A stretch of DNA of 64,000 bases, taken from positions 3,173,391-3,237,390 of the forward strand of contig OX638326.1 of NCBI GenBank assembly GCA_951812775.1. The letters are read 5' to 3'. The notes beneath the pieces are model-generated. The model was given only the letters and a program-made list of their open reading frames with translations, did not search any database and had not been told where the DNA came from. The stretch is from an uncultured Alphaproteobacteria bacterium. Lineage in GTDB: Bacteria; Pseudomonadota; Alphaproteobacteria; MPNO01; UBA2964. Both the position numbers and the translations under genes were made by a program. Each line of letters begins with the position of its first letter. The stretch's first letter is position 1. Positions 25,237-35,178 of this stretch are shown one piece after another.

Positions 25237-26622
25237 ATGACGGATCAAAGCCTTCGCGGTTTTCTCAAGATGGCAGAAGACGACTTTCCTGCGGATTTTG
25301 TTCGCGTGTCCAACCCTGTTCGCCGCGAGCTGGATATCACGTCATCCGTTTTTGAATTTGAGCGCAATGGCAAAAGCCCGGTGTTACTGTTTGAGGACGT
25401 CGAAGGGTTTAACAATTCTGTTGCCACCAACACTGCCGGTAACCGGCGTTTGCTAGCCGCCGCAGTTGGGGTTCCCCCGGATGATCTGCCATTGGCCTAT
25501 CGCGAGAGATGCCAGAACTATCAACCAGTTGAGGTGGTCGGCGATGCCCCGTGGCAGGACGTTGTGTTGGAGGGCGATGATGTCGATCTGATGAAACTTC
25601 CCATTCCGCTGCATTTTCACGTTGATGCGGCACCCTATATAACAGCAGGTCAGATCACGGCACGAGACCCTGATGGAGAAACCGATACGGTCGGGTTTCA
25701 TCGGCTTATGCTGAAAGGAAAAAACCGGCTGGGTTTGTCTCTCCATTCGCGTCGCCGCATGTATGAGTTTCACCGGCGTGCGGAAGCCAAAGGCGAAGCC
25801 CTGCCGGCGGCAATTACCATCGGAATCCATCCCATCCATTATATGGGCTCAATGGCCTATCACTATCCGCCGAATGTCCGGAAGTATGAAATCATCGGCG
25901 CATTGTTTGGTGAGCCTTACAAAGTTGCGACCTGTAAGACCAATGATCTTTCGATCCCCGCGGGGGCTGAAATCGTTATCGAAGGCGAAATTCTCGCTGA
26001 CACAAACGAGTCGGAGGGACCGTTTGGCGAGTTTACGGGATATGCGTCCTACCGTTCGACGGAGAACGTATTCGTTGCCAAACGCATTCAGATGCGCAGT
26101 GACGCAATATTTCATAGTGTCGCTTCCGGTACGGCGGGCGATCATATTCTTGTTTCGTCGATCAGCCGGGAAGCTGAAATATTAAATGCTCTGCGCCGCA
26201 ACTTGCCCAACGTCAGCGCTGTTCATGTGCCGCTTTGTACGGTCGGGGCTCTGATGGCAATCGTTCAGATGAAAAAGACCGCCGAAGGCCAGCCCAAGCA
26301 GGCAATCATGGCCGCCCTGGGGACAGAGTTTTACGTGAAGACCGTCATCGTCGTTGATGAGGATGTTGATATATTCAACCTGTCAGATGTGATGTGGGCG
26401 GTGATCACCCGAACCCGTGCGGATCAGGATGTGACCTATATCCATGGCGCAATGGGGGCAATCCTCGACCCTACATCCGATCCCGAAAACCACACCGTGA
26501 CAAAGGTTGGCATAGATGCGACGAAACCAACCGGGCGCGATTTTGCTGAACGTCTGACGATTTCCGATGAACAGCGTAGTCGGGTTCAGGATATCATTCG
26601 CCAGGCCGGGATTGACCTCTGA
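25237..26622 (+). CDS. UbiD-family prenylated-FMN decarboxylase
   Basis: Non-oxidative (de)carboxylase family that uses prenylated FMN made by UbiX. At 461 residues it is normal length. Family landmarks: LLFEDVEGF near residue 48, the NRRLLAAAVGV helix, PIPLHFHVDAAPYITAGQ, a Met/Arg-rich FHRLMLKGKNR segment, IGIHPIHYMGS and the Glu-rich NESEGPFGEFTGY near residue 266. The substrate is probably an aromatic, heteroaromatic or alpha,beta-unsaturated acid. No UbiX gene is in the window. It starts with a decent upstream GAGAG and touches the next gene, suggesting a two-gene operon. Confidence 0.87.
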   Translation: MTDQSLRGFLKMAEDDFPADFVRVSNPVRRELDITSSVFEFERNGKSPVLLFEDVEGFNNSVATNTAGNRRLLAAAVGVPPDDLPLAYRERCQNYQPVEVVGDAPWQDVVLEGDDVDLMKLPIPLHFHVDAAPYITAGQITARDPDGETDTVGFHRLMLKGKNRLGLSLHSRRRMYEFHRRAEAKGEALPAAITIGIHPIHYMGSMAYHYPPNVRKYEIIGALFGEPYKVATCKTNDLSIPAGAEIVIEGEILADTNESEGPFGEFTGYASYRSTENVFVAKRIQMRSDAIFHSVASGTAGDHILVSSISREAEILNALRRNLPNVSAVHVPLCTVGALMAIVQMKKTAEGQPKQAIMAALGTEFYVKTVIVVDEDVDIFNLSDVMWAVITRTRADQDVTYIHGAMGAILDPTSDPENHTVTKVGIDATKPTGRDFAERLTISDEQRSRVQDIIRQAGIDL

Positions 26623-26663
26623 GCAACGCGACCGACATTAGGCTTGTTGAATCCCTGCTCGAC

Positions 26664-27221
26664 GTGATCGAGCAAGACATCGTGCCGCTGACGCGTGCTG
26701 GTGTTGCGCAGGGCAACAAGCTGTTTGGTGCCGCCATTCTGCGAAAAGATGACCTTTCGCTGATCGTTGCTGATACCAACAATGAGATTGAGAATCCGCT
26801 TTGGCATGGCGAGGTTCACACGTTGAAGAAGTTCTATGAACTACCTGCAGAAACTCGACCTGGTCCGAAGGACTGTATTTTCTTTGCAACCCATGAGCCC
26901 TGTTCACTATGTCTGTCAGCAATTACCTGGACTGGCTTCGATAATTTTTATTACTTGTTTGGCTATACCGACACGGCAGATCGTTTCAATATCCCGCATG
27001 ACCTAAAGATACTCGAACAGGTGTTCAAAGTGCAGGGTGGTGCCTATGCACGGGAAAATGAGTTCTGGAAGAGTTTTGACCTTCGGCAACTCGTCGCCAG
27101 CCTGAAGGACGATATTCGGTTAACGTTCGAAACGCGTATTAAAAAACTCGAATATATTTACGCGGAACTTTCTGACGGATATCAGTCTTCTAAAGAAGAG
27201 AGCAATATTCCATTATCCTAG
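26664..27221 (+). CDS. Zn-dependent cytidine/guanine deaminase-like protein
   Basis: Member of the cytidine deaminase-like fold. The zinc site is visible as HGEVHTLKKF (His plus catalytic Glu) and HEPCSLCLSAI (two Cys ligands). The C-terminal part (residues about 110-185) is less conserved and charged. Substrate not assigned. The family includes guanine, cytosine and tRNA adenosine deaminases, and the purine island downstream makes a purine or an intermediate of the UbiD partner likely. The start is uncertain: GTG 26664 is used, but the frame is open back to the ubiD stop and a CTG at 26619 would add a plausible N-terminal helix. Confidence 0.72.
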   Translation: MIEQDIVPLTRAGVAQGNKLFGAAILRKDDLSLIVADTNNEIENPLWHGEVHTLKKFYELPAETRPGPKDCIFFATHEPCSLCLSAITWTGFDNFYYLFGYTDTADRFNIPHDLKILEQVFKVQGGAYARENEFWKSFDLRQLVASLKDDIRLTFETRIKKLEYIYAELSDGYQSSKEESNIPLS

Positions 27222-27364
27222 TTTGAGTCCTGCCTGCAGTTTTGCTTACTAATTCGCTGTTCTGTAAAATATTGATTTTATTGACACGAATCGAAACTTC
27301 TACGAGTGTTCTTGATTGGCAATTTAAATTTTGTCAGTTTTAAAAATTATTGGGGGTTTACACC

Positions 27365-28672
27365 ATGAGTGATAACGCCACTCCAGAACAATTAAAGGAT
27401 CCTGATTATCAGCCGCCGCTAGGGCAGGCTATTCCATTAGGCATACAGCATGTGCTGGCGATGTTTGCCGGTAACGTAACGGTGCCAATTATTATCGCCG
27501 GCGCCGCGGGTCTTGCCGGTGGCGACAAGGTACTTCTAATTCAAATGGCGATGGTCTTCGCCGGTCTCGCAACATTGTTGCAAACCATTGGTCTGGGACC
27601 GGTAGGCGCGCGGTTACCAATTGTTCAGGGGACGAGCTTTGCGTTCATTCCCGTTATGATCCCCATCGTAAAGGGCGCCGGTATCGGAGCCGTTTTTGGT
27701 GCGACGATTGTTGGCGGCATTTTTCATTTTCTAATCGGCACCTTTATCGGACGATTGCGAAAATATTTACCCCCCTTGGTTACAGGCATCGTCGTGATGT
27801 CTATTGGACTTGCCCTCATTCCTGTCGGCGTAAAATATGCCGCTGGTGGTGCCGGACCATTCATAAAAGACTTTGGCGCCTGGTACCATCTGACACTGGC
27901 AGCGATCGTTATCGTGACAACGCTTGGCGTGAAGTTCTGGTTTAAGGGCTTTATGTCAGCGGCTGCTGTCTTGATCGGGCTGATTGTCGGCTATCTCGTT
28001 GCCATCCCAATGGATATGGTCGATTTCGCACCTGTCGGATCAGCGGCGTGGTTTGCCCTGCCGGATCCCACCCATTTCACACTTGAGTTCAACGCTGCGG
28101 CAATTATTGCCATGTGCCTCATGACTTTGGTCAGTGCGGTCGAAACAGTGGGTGATATTTCCGGTGTGACCAAAGGCGGCGCCGATCGTGAAGCAACCGA
28201 CAAGGAAATCAGTGGCGGTACGATGGCTGATGGTCTGGGCACGGCAATTGCCGGTTTCTTCGGCGCCATGCCCAACACTTCCTACAGTCAAAACGTCGGG
28301 CTGGTGGCTTTGACCGGGATGATGAGCCGCTATGTGGTGACATGTGGGGCGATCTTCCTGATCCTCGCGGGACTCATCCCCAAGGTCGGGGCAGTCATCG
28401 CAGCAATGCCCAATGCAGTTCTTGGTGGTGCGGCAATTATCATGTTTGGCATGATCGCCGGTGCCGGTCTCAAGCTGTTGGGCGAGGTGAACATGAACCG
28501 TCGTAATATGGTGATTGTGGCCCTGTCTCTCGGTATCGGTCTTGGCCTCGCAGCTGTACCGAAAGCGATTGGGATTTTCCCTGCAGAACTTAAAATGCTT
28601 CTGGTGTCGGGTCTGTTTACATCCGCTCTGGTTGCCATTGTCCTCAACATCGTTCTTCCCGAAGAGGACTAA
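27365..28672 (+). CDS. NCS2-family xanthine/uracil permease
   Basis: Inner-membrane purine importer, probably for xanthine or urate as it heads the purine island. About 14 hydrophobic segments. Family signatures: IPLGIQHVLAMFAGNVTVP at the N-terminus, GARLPIVQGTSFAF near residue 90, the loop SAVETVGDISGVT near residue 260 and MPNTSYSQNVGL near residue 300. ATG 27365 follows GGGGG at a normal distance and is preferred to a TTG at 27350. The 143-bp AT-rich gap before it has a TTGACA at 27281 but no convincing -10. A terminator directly follows the stop. Confidence 0.93.
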   Translation: MSDNATPEQLKDPDYQPPLGQAIPLGIQHVLAMFAGNVTVPIIIAGAAGLAGGDKVLLIQMAMVFAGLATLLQTIGLGPVGARLPIVQGTSFAFIPVMIPIVKGAGIGAVFGATIVGGIFHFLIGTFIGRLRKYLPPLVTGIVVMSIGLALIPVGVKYAAGGAGPFIKDFGAWYHLTLAAIVIVTTLGVKFWFKGFMSAAAVLIGLIVGYLVAIPMDMVDFAPVGSAAWFALPDPTHFTLEFNAAAIIAMCLMTLVSAVETVGDISGVTKGGADREATDKEISGGTMADGLGTAIAGFFGAMPNTSYSQNVGLVALTGMMSRYVVTCGAIFLILAGLIPKVGAVIAAMPNAVLGGAAIIMFGMIAGAGLKLLGEVNMNRRNMVIVALSLGIGLGLAAVPKAIGIFPAELKMLLVSGLFTSALVAIVLNIVLPEED

Positions 28673-28703
28673 GCGTTTAAATCCACATTATGGATTGCTC
28701 GAA

Positions 28704-28727
28704 AGGGCCCCTTCGGGGGCCCTTTTT
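28704..28727 (+). terminator. Rho-independent terminator after the permease gene
   Basis: AGGGCCCC (28704-28711), TTCG tetraloop and GGGGCCCT (28716-28723) followed by a T-run to 28727. It lies 31 bp past the permease stop. On the other strand it would end nothing obvious, as the next gene is transcribed toward it and stops at 28751. Confidence 0.92.
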
Positions 28728-28750
28728 GTTTTGGTCAATCCCTGAAGGGG

Positions 28751-29104
28751 TCAGCTGCCGCGATAAGTCGAATAGCTCCAAGGGCTGGCTAGTAGCGGCA
28801 CGTGGTAGTGCTCGTCTTCTGAGGCGATGGTGAAGCGTACCGGCACTGCATCAAGAAAAACCGACGGATCGGCGTTAGAATCCCGGTTGCGAAAATATTC
28901 ACCAATATGGAAAACCAGCTCATAGACGCCTGGTATATATTGGTCGCCAGCTAGTACAGGCGAGTTAGTGCGACCATCATCATTGGTCTTCAACGTCCTG
29001 AGCGTGACACGTTTATCGCCGCTCACCTTTATGATTTCAATGGTAACACCAGCCGCCGGAACACCGTTTGCCGTATCAAGAATATGGGTTGTTAAGCTCG
29101 CCAT
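28751..29104 (-). CDS. uraH: 5-hydroxyisourate hydrolase (transthyretin-like)
   Basis: Hydrolyses 5-hydroxyisourate to OHCU, the second step of urate breakdown. 117 residues, with N-terminal LTTHILDTANGVPA, the catalytic region around GRTNSP, and the family signature ending YSTYRGS at the C-terminus. No signal peptide, so cytoplasmic. Transcribed away from the allantoinase gene, with a shared 116-bp divergent promoter region. Confidence 0.96.
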   Translation of the reverse strand: MASLTTHILDTANGVPAAGVTIEIIKVSGDKRVTLRTLKTNDDGRTNSPVLAGDQYIPGVYELVFHIGEYFRNRDSNADPSVFLDAVPVRFTIASEDEHYHVPLLASPWSYSTYRGS

Positions 29105-29220
29105 AGCTCTGAAGCCTCATTCAGAATTTCAGTTTATGGTCTTTGCCTACCGTTAAACCCTTTCCGCGGCAACAGGCTTCGTTATGATTGACGACAGGAA
29201 CGAAGAACGGATAACGAGTG

Positions 29221-30132
29221 ATGGCAAAAGAAGAGACCTATCCACGCGACATGATCGGTTATGGGCGTAAGCTGGTTGATCCGAAATGGCCGGGCGGTGC
29301 GAGGGTCGCTGTGCAGTTCGTCATCAATTACGAAGAAGGTGGTGAAAATAACATCCTGCATGGCGATTCAGCATCTGAAGCGTTTTTGTCCGAGATCGTC
29401 GGCGCTGAAGCTTTTGAGGGCACGCGCCATATGAGCATGGAGAGTATCTATGAGTATGGCAGCCGTGCCGGGTTCTGGCGATTGCATCGCCTGTTCACCT
29501 CGCGGAACCTGCCCGTCACGGTTTTTGGCATTGCCATGGCGATGCAACGCAACCCTGATGCCGTTGCGGCTATGCTGGAGGCCGATTGGGAGATTGCCAG
29601 CCACGGCTACCGCTGGATCAACTACCAGTTCATTGATGAGGCAACGGAGCGCGCGCATTTGCAGAAAGCGGTGGAAATACACACAGCGATGACCGGCACC
29701 CATCCGGAAGGTTGGTATACCGGCCGAACCAGTCCGAAAACGCGTGACCTCGTTGTTGAGGAAGCCCGGTTTCTGTACGATGCAGACAGTTATGCCGATG
29801 ATTTACCTTACTGGGATGTCAGCTATGAGAGACCCCATCTGGTGGTTCCTTATACGTTGGATGCAAACGATATGCGCTTTGCAACAAACCAGGGTTTTAA
29901 CTCGGGCGATCAGTTCTTCGCCTATCTTCGGGATTCGTTTGACTGCCTCTATGCCGAAGGGGCGGATGCACCAAAAATGATGTCTGTTGGATTGCATTGC
30001 CGCCTTGTCGGCCGCCCGGGTCGATTTATGGCACTACAGAGATTTCTGGATCATATAGCCTCACATGATAATGTCTGGGTTTGTCGCCGTGCTGATATTG
30101 CCCATCATTGGCACGCTGAGCATCCGGCTTGA
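29221..30132 (+). CDS. puuE: PuuE-type allantoinase (polysaccharide deacetylase fold)
   Basis: Opens the ring of allantoin to allantoate without the metal cluster of classical allantoinase. 303 residues from ATG 29221 (the preceding GTG at 29218 is less likely). Landmarks: PRDMIGYGRKLVDPKWPGG, VQFVINYEEGGENN, EYGSRAGFWRL, WEIASHGYRWINYQ and GWYTGRTSPKTR, all typical of PuuE. It starts the + strand run puuE-pucG-xdhA-xdhB-uraD-puuD. Confidence 0.95.
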   Translation: MAKEETYPRDMIGYGRKLVDPKWPGGARVAVQFVINYEEGGENNILHGDSASEAFLSEIVGAEAFEGTRHMSMESIYEYGSRAGFWRLHRLFTSRNLPVTVFGIAMAMQRNPDAVAAMLEADWEIASHGYRWINYQFIDEATERAHLQKAVEIHTAMTGTHPEGWYTGRTSPKTRDLVVEEARFLYDADSYADDLPYWDVSYERPHLVVPYTLDANDMRFATNQGFNSGDQFFAYLRDSFDCLYAEGADAPKMMSVGLHCRLVGRPGRFMALQRFLDHIASHDNVWVCRRADIAHHWHAEHPA

Positions 30133-30167
30133 TCGCAGCGTTTAGAAGCAAGAGTACAGGAACAAGA

Positions 30168-31418
30168 ATGTCCGATAACGATCTATTTGAGGAGTTGAAT
30201 CCACCGCCCAGATTAATGATGGGGCCTGGACCGGTTAATGTTGATCCGAGAGTTCTCAACGCGATGTCGATGCCGCTGCTTGGCCAGTTCGATCCGGCCT
30301 TTACGGAATATATGAACGAGGTAATGGTTCTTTATCGGAAAGTCTTTCAGACGGAAAATCGTTGGACATTCCTGATAGATGGAACAGCGCGTGCCGCCAT
30401 TGAAACTTTCATGGTCTCGGTGATCGAACCAGGCGACAAGGTTTTGGTGCCGGTCTTTGGCCGGTTTGGGCATCTACTGACCGAAATCGCCGAACGCTGT
30501 GCAGCCGATGTTGAAATTGTCGAAGTGGAGTGGGGGGACGTTTTTGATCCGCAACAGATCGAAGATGCCGTTAAACGTGTCCGACCCAAGGTTGTTGCCC
30601 TGTGTCAGGGGGACACTTCGACTACTGTCGCACAGCCATTGTCGGAAGTCGGTGAAATTTGCGCGCGTTATGATGCGTTGTCTTACGTCGATGCGACAGC
30701 CAGTCTGGTCGGCATGGATTTACCGGTAGATAAATGGCAAATCGATTGTGTGTCGGTCAGTCTGCAGAAATGTTTGGCAGGGCCTCCTGGCATCGCACCA
30801 ATCACCTTTAATGATCGGGTGGCTGAAATCGTCAATCGCCGTAAACATATTGAAAAAGGTATTCGCCCTGACGGTTTTGAAGCAGCGGGCGGGCCGATGG
30901 TTGCGTCGAACTATTTTGATCTTGGTATGCTCATGGATTACTGGTCGGAAGCCCGGCTGAATCACCATACAGAGGCAACCTCGATGCTCTATGCGGCGCG
31001 CGAATGTGCCCGCGTGGTGTTGAAGGAAGGTTTGTCGAACGTTTTTGGACGACATGCTTTGGCGAGTCGGGCGATGGTTGCGGGGTTGGAAGGACTTGGT
31101 CTGAGAATATTCGGAGATAAAAGTCACAAGATGCCAAACGTGACAGGTGTCTATATCCCTGAGGGGATTGATGGGGAAGAAGGCGAGCGAGTTCGTTCAG
31201 AAATGCTCCATGATTTTGGCATCGAGATCGGTACGTCTTTCGGGCCATTGCATGGCAATATCTGGCGAATTGGGGCGATGGGGTATAATTGTCAAAAGCA
31301 TAATATCCTGACTTGCCTCGCGGCCCTTGAAGCCACCTTGCGCCAACATAAAATCGAGATGCCGGCGGGTGGCGGGGTTAATGCGGCACTGGCGGAATAT
31401 CGTGCTGCGGGTCAGTAA
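30168..31418 (+). CDS. pucG: (S)-ureidoglycine-glyoxylate aminotransferase
   Basis: PLP enzyme transferring the amino group of ureidoglycine to glyoxylate, giving oxalurate and glycine. ATG 30168 is chosen over an in-frame upstream start. Visible: LMMGPGPVNVDPRVL, DGTARAAIETFM, SYVDATASLVGMDLPVD (PLP Asp) and the Schiff-base Lys in SLQKCLAGPPG near residue 197. It is 416 residues. A general alanine/serine-glyoxylate transaminase is the alternative, but the setting strongly favours UGXT. Its product oxalurate is the expected substrate of the AllFGH genes at 40.4-45.0 kb. Confidence 0.9.
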   Translation: MSDNDLFEELNPPPRLMMGPGPVNVDPRVLNAMSMPLLGQFDPAFTEYMNEVMVLYRKVFQTENRWTFLIDGTARAAIETFMVSVIEPGDKVLVPVFGRFGHLLTEIAERCAADVEIVEVEWGDVFDPQQIEDAVKRVRPKVVALCQGDTSTTVAQPLSEVGEICARYDALSYVDATASLVGMDLPVDKWQIDCVSVSLQKCLAGPPGIAPITFNDRVAEIVNRRKHIEKGIRPDGFEAAGGPMVASNYFDLGMLMDYWSEARLNHHTEATSMLYAARECARVVLKEGLSNVFGRHALASRAMVAGLEGLGLRIFGDKSHKMPNVTGVYIPEGIDGEEGERVRSEMLHDFGIEIGTSFGPLHGNIWRIGAMGYNCQKHNILTCLAALEATLRQHKIEMPAGGGVNAALAEYRAAGQ

Positions 31419-31446
31419 AAGAGCGAGAAACTAAACAGGGGGCGCA

Positions 31447-32841
31447 ATGCCAGTCCGGTTTCAGTTGAACGGTGTATTGATTGAGGAGAATGATGTTTCT
31501 CCCTCGATGACCGTGCTCGACTATCTTCGTGAAAACAGGCTCCTAAAGGGTACCAAGGAAGGTTGCGCAGAAGGAGATTGCGGCGCCTGTTCAATCACCA
31601 TTCAGTCGGCATTGGGGCGCGTCAAAACGGTAAATTCCTGTTTGATGCTGGTGCCACAGCTTGACGGGATGAGTGTCCTGACTGTTGAAGGTCTGTCCGC
31701 ACCCGATGCACCACCGCACCCGGTCCAGCAGGCAATTGTAGACAATCACGCTGCGCAATGTGGATTTTGCACGCCGGGCTTCGTCATGGCGCTCTATGCC
31801 TTTACCCAGACCGGAGAGACGGTGACGCCCGACTCAATCCATGAAGCAATTGCCGGTAATCTCTGCCGCTGCACGGGGTATCGACCAATTGTCGATGCGG
31901 CTGTTTCTTTGGGGTCCAAGGCGGAAAAAGTGATCCCGCCGGCTATTGAGCAATCAGAGTACTATACTGACGGAAATGAAGATTTCTTTGCACCGCGGAG
32001 CCTTGGCGATCTGGTGGCGCTTAAATCTCAACATCCCGAAGCCTTTGTGTTGGCTGGCGGGACGGATCTCGCCATGCGGGCGAGCAAAGATCGCCAACCG
32101 TTTGGTCAGGTGATTTCGACCGCCAATGTCACTGAACTCAATCAGATTGAGCGTGATGAGGTCTCGGTGACTTTTGGCGCGGCGGTAAACTACACGCGGG
32201 CACTCCCTGTGTTGGAAGATATTGCGCCCTCGTTTGCTCAACTTGTCCGCCGGCTTGGGTCGCGGCAGATCCGCAATCTTGGCACAATTGGCGGCAATAT
32301 CTGCAATGCATCGCCGATAGGAGATACCCCGCCCTGTCTAATAGCACTTGATGCAACCATGATCGTGCATGGGACTGGTGGTCGACGCGAAATTCCGGCA
32401 GACGCATTCTTTACCGATTACCGAAAAACCGCTCTGGAACCAGACGAAATTCTTGAAGCCATTCGCGTGCCTCTACCATCCCCGGAACTCGTTTTTCGGG
32501 CCTATAAGGTATCCAAACGTTTTGATCAGGATATTTCCGCCGTTGTTGGGGGCTTCGCGGTCAAGATCGAAAACGGCATTGTTATTTCCGCTCGGGTTTC
32601 TTTGGGTGGTATGGCGGCGAGGCCAGCCCGCGCGCCCACATGTGAGGCAGCGTTGATCGGTCAGCCGTGGACGCTTGATACAGCTATTGCTGCCGGCACA
32701 GTTCTGGCAGAGGAGTTTACGCCGCTAACGGATTTTCGGGCGAGCCAGGGCTACAGAGCCCGCGTCGCCGGTAACCTGTTGCAGCGCTTCTATCTCGACA
32801 CCACGCAGCAAGACATGCCTGTCGAGGTGATGGCGTTATGA
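31447..32841 (+). CDS. xdhA: Xanthine dehydrogenase small subunit (2Fe-2S plus FAD)
   Basis: Electron-transfer subunit of xanthine dehydrogenase. Residues about 1-160 carry two 2Fe-2S clusters: CAEGDCGAC near 39 and the C-terminal pair CGFCTPGFVMALY plus GNLCRCTGYRPI. Residues about 175-464 form the FAD domain (VLAGGTDLAMRA, RQIRNLGTIGGNICNASPIGD). Length 464 is typical of the bacterial XdhA fusion. The stop overlaps the xdhB start by 4 bp. It is the only Fe-S/FAD partner visible for the three Mo-subunits in the window. Confidence 0.97.
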   Translation: MPVRFQLNGVLIEENDVSPSMTVLDYLRENRLLKGTKEGCAEGDCGACSITIQSALGRVKTVNSCLMLVPQLDGMSVLTVEGLSAPDAPPHPVQQAIVDNHAAQCGFCTPGFVMALYAFTQTGETVTPDSIHEAIAGNLCRCTGYRPIVDAAVSLGSKAEKVIPPAIEQSEYYTDGNEDFFAPRSLGDLVALKSQHPEAFVLAGGTDLAMRASKDRQPFGQVISTANVTELNQIERDEVSVTFGAAVNYTRALPVLEDIAPSFAQLVRRLGSRQIRNLGTIGGNICNASPIGDTPPCLIALDATMIVHGTGGRREIPADAFFTDYRKTALEPDEILEAIRVPLPSPELVFRAYKVSKRFDQDISAVVGGFAVKIENGIVISARVSLGGMAARPARAPTCEAALIGQPWTLDTAIAAGTVLAEEFTPLTDFRASQGYRARVAGNLLQRFYLDTTQQDMPVEVMAL

Positions 32842-35174
32842 GTACGGCTGACTCTCTTGATCAGATAAAAGGCGCGGTCCATACCGCTGTCCGTCATGAT
32901 AGTGCCGAAAATCACGTCACGGGGCAGTCTGTCTTCATTGATGACATGCCCAACGTTCCGGGCACGTTGCATGGCGCTCTCGTGAAAAGCCCGCATGCCC
33001 ATGCGAAGATCGACTCGATAGATATTAGCGCCGCGCGGGACCTCCCTGGCGTTCATGCCATTCTTCTCGCAGGCGATGTTCCGGGCCGCAATGATGTCGC
33101 GCCGATTTTTGAGGATGAGCCCATTCTGGCGAAAGGGCCGGTGGAATATATTGGACACCCTATTGCCGTCGTTGCTGCAGAAACCATGGATATCGCGCGC
33201 GCCGCGGCCGCGCTTGTCGTCGTAAACTATATCGAGCTTGAGCCTGTCCTTACTATTGAGGAAGCGCTAAGCCGGAAAAGTTTTACATCACCGCCGCAAA
33301 TCATGCGCCGCGGCAATTCCATCCAGGGGATTGCCGATGCCCGGCATCAAATATCCGGCGAAGTAAGCTGCGGCGGTCAGGATCATTTCTACCTTGAAAC
33401 CCATATCGCATTGGCGGTACCTCAGGAAGACCGGGACATGCTGGTTTATTCTTCAACCCAGCATCCCACGGAGGTTCAACATGGCGTTGCGACAGTTCTC
33501 GGCGTCCCCGTCAATGCAGTCACAACAGAAATTCGCCGGATGGGCGGCGGGTTTGGCGGCAAGGAAAGCCAATCAACGATAATTGCAGCCCTCGCGGCCC
33601 TCATGGCTGCAAAAACGCGTCGACCCGTTAAACTCCGTCTGGCCCGTGATGATGACATGGTTGTAACAGGTAAGCGTCACGATTTTCTGTTCCGCTATCA
33701 AGCGGGGTTCGACAGCGATGGCCGGATCGAAGGAATCGATATTCTGATGGCTTGCCGTGCTGGAAACGTAGCGGATTTGTCTTCTTCCGTTTTGATCCGG
33801 GCGCTGTGTCATGCCGACAACGCGTATTACCTGCCCAATGCTCATATTCACGGCTACCCGTGTAAGACGAATACTGTGTCGAATACCGGGTTCCGGGGGT
33901 TTGGTGGACCGCAGGGGATGGTCGCGATTGAAACGGTGATTGATCATATCGCGCGTGAACTCGGCAAAGACCCCGACGATGTCCGCCGGGCAAACTTTTA
34001 TGATACGGCAGATCGCGACACGACCCATTACGGCCAGAAGGTTGAGGACAACATTATTGCCGAGATGGTGGATAGCCTGTCCCGAGAGATCGATTATCCG
34101 GCACGCAAGCAGGCTGTTGCAGAATTTAACCGACAGAATAGTGTCCTCAAAAAAGGGATTGCCCTGATGCCGGTTAAGTTTGGCATTTCCTTTAATTTAC
34201 CAACACTGAACCAGGCCGGCGCACTTGTTCATGTCTATACTGACGGTAGTGTTCATCTCAATCATGGTGGCACTGAGATGGGGCAGGGGCTTTATATCAA
34301 GGTTGCCCAGGTCGTCGCCTCGACGTTTCAGATCGATATCGATCAGGTCAAGATTTCCTCCACCAATACCGCCAAAGTACCAAATACATCGGCGACCGCA
34401 GCGTCGTCAGGGTCCGATCTCAATGGCATGGCGGCGCATGATGCGGCGAACCAGATCAAGGCGCGCATGGCTGGTGTTGCGGCTGATCATTTCGAGGTCG
34501 ATGACGGCGAGATTGAATTTCGCAATAACCGGGTATACGCCCGAAATGAGAGTCTGAGCTTTGCCGAGCTTGCCCAACTGACATGGGAAAACAGGGTGTC
34601 ACTCTCAGCGACCGGATTTTACAGCACGCCCAAGATCGGTTGGGACAATGACACGATGACTGGTCGACCGTTCTATTATTTTTCGTATGGGGCGTGTGTT
34701 TCGGAAGTCGTCATTGATACGCTGACCGGTGAGAACCGTGTATTGCGTACCGACATTCTTCAGGATTGTGGTCGTTCCCTTAATCCGGCGATTGATCTCG
34801 GTCAGATCGAAGGCGCCTTTGTACAGGGCATGGGCTGGCTTACCATGGAAGAGCTCTGGTGGGATGATAAGGGCGCGCTGCGAACTCATGGGCCCTCGAC
34901 CTATAAAATTCCCGGTAGCCGCGATGTGCCACCGGAATTTAATGTGCATATTCTGGAAGATGCTCCGAACCGGGAACCAACGATCTTTCGGTCAAAAGCC
35001 ATTGGCGAACCTCCTCTGATGTTGGCGTTGTCAGTCTGGTTGGCTCTGCGCGATGCCGTGGCGTCGGTTGGTGATCATCAACTGTTACCAAATCTCAATA
35101 CACCTGCGACGGCGGAAGCGGTTTTGATGGCAGTAGACGATATTCAAAACCGGTCGCAAGGGGGTAATAGCTAG
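32838..35174 (+). CDS. xdhB: Xanthine dehydrogenase molybdenum-binding subunit
   Basis: Large subunit holding the molybdenum cofactor; oxidises hypoxanthine and xanthine to urate. 778 residues. Motifs: ENHVTGQSVFIDDMPN at the N-terminus, GGGFGGKESQS near residue 236, GFRGFGGPQGM near 350 with the substrate Arg, GGTEMGQGLYIKVAQV near 476 and the active-site Glu in KAIGEPPLMLA near 718. This matches XdhB rather than the CoxL-like subunits at 19047 and 56631. The xdhC maturation factor is not in the window. Confidence 0.97.
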   Translation: MSTADSLDQIKGAVHTAVRHDSAENHVTGQSVFIDDMPNVPGTLHGALVKSPHAHAKIDSIDISAARDLPGVHAILLAGDVPGRNDVAPIFEDEPILAKGPVEYIGHPIAVVAAETMDIARAAAALVVVNYIELEPVLTIEEALSRKSFTSPPQIMRRGNSIQGIADARHQISGEVSCGGQDHFYLETHIALAVPQEDRDMLVYSSTQHPTEVQHGVATVLGVPVNAVTTEIRRMGGGFGGKESQSTIIAALAALMAAKTRRPVKLRLARDDDMVVTGKRHDFLFRYQAGFDSDGRIEGIDILMACRAGNVADLSSSVLIRALCHADNAYYLPNAHIHGYPCKTNTVSNTGFRGFGGPQGMVAIETVIDHIARELGKDPDDVRRANFYDTADRDTTHYGQKVEDNIIAEMVDSLSREIDYPARKQAVAEFNRQNSVLKKGIALMPVKFGISFNLPTLNQAGALVHVYTDGSVHLNHGGTEMGQGLYIKVAQVVASTFQIDIDQVKISSTNTAKVPNTSATAASSGSDLNGMAAHDAANQIKARMAGVAADHFEVDDGEIEFRNNRVYARNESLSFAELAQLTWENRVSLSATGFYSTPKIGWDNDTMTGRPFYYFSYGACVSEVVIDTLTGENRVLRTDILQDCGRSLNPAIDLGQIEGAFVQGMGWLTMEELWWDDKGALRTHGPSTYKIPGSRDVPPEFNVHILEDAPNREPTIFRSKAIGEPPLMLALSVWLALRDAVASVGDHQLLPNLNTPATAEAVLMAVDDIQNRSQGGNS

Positions 35175-35178
35175 GAAT

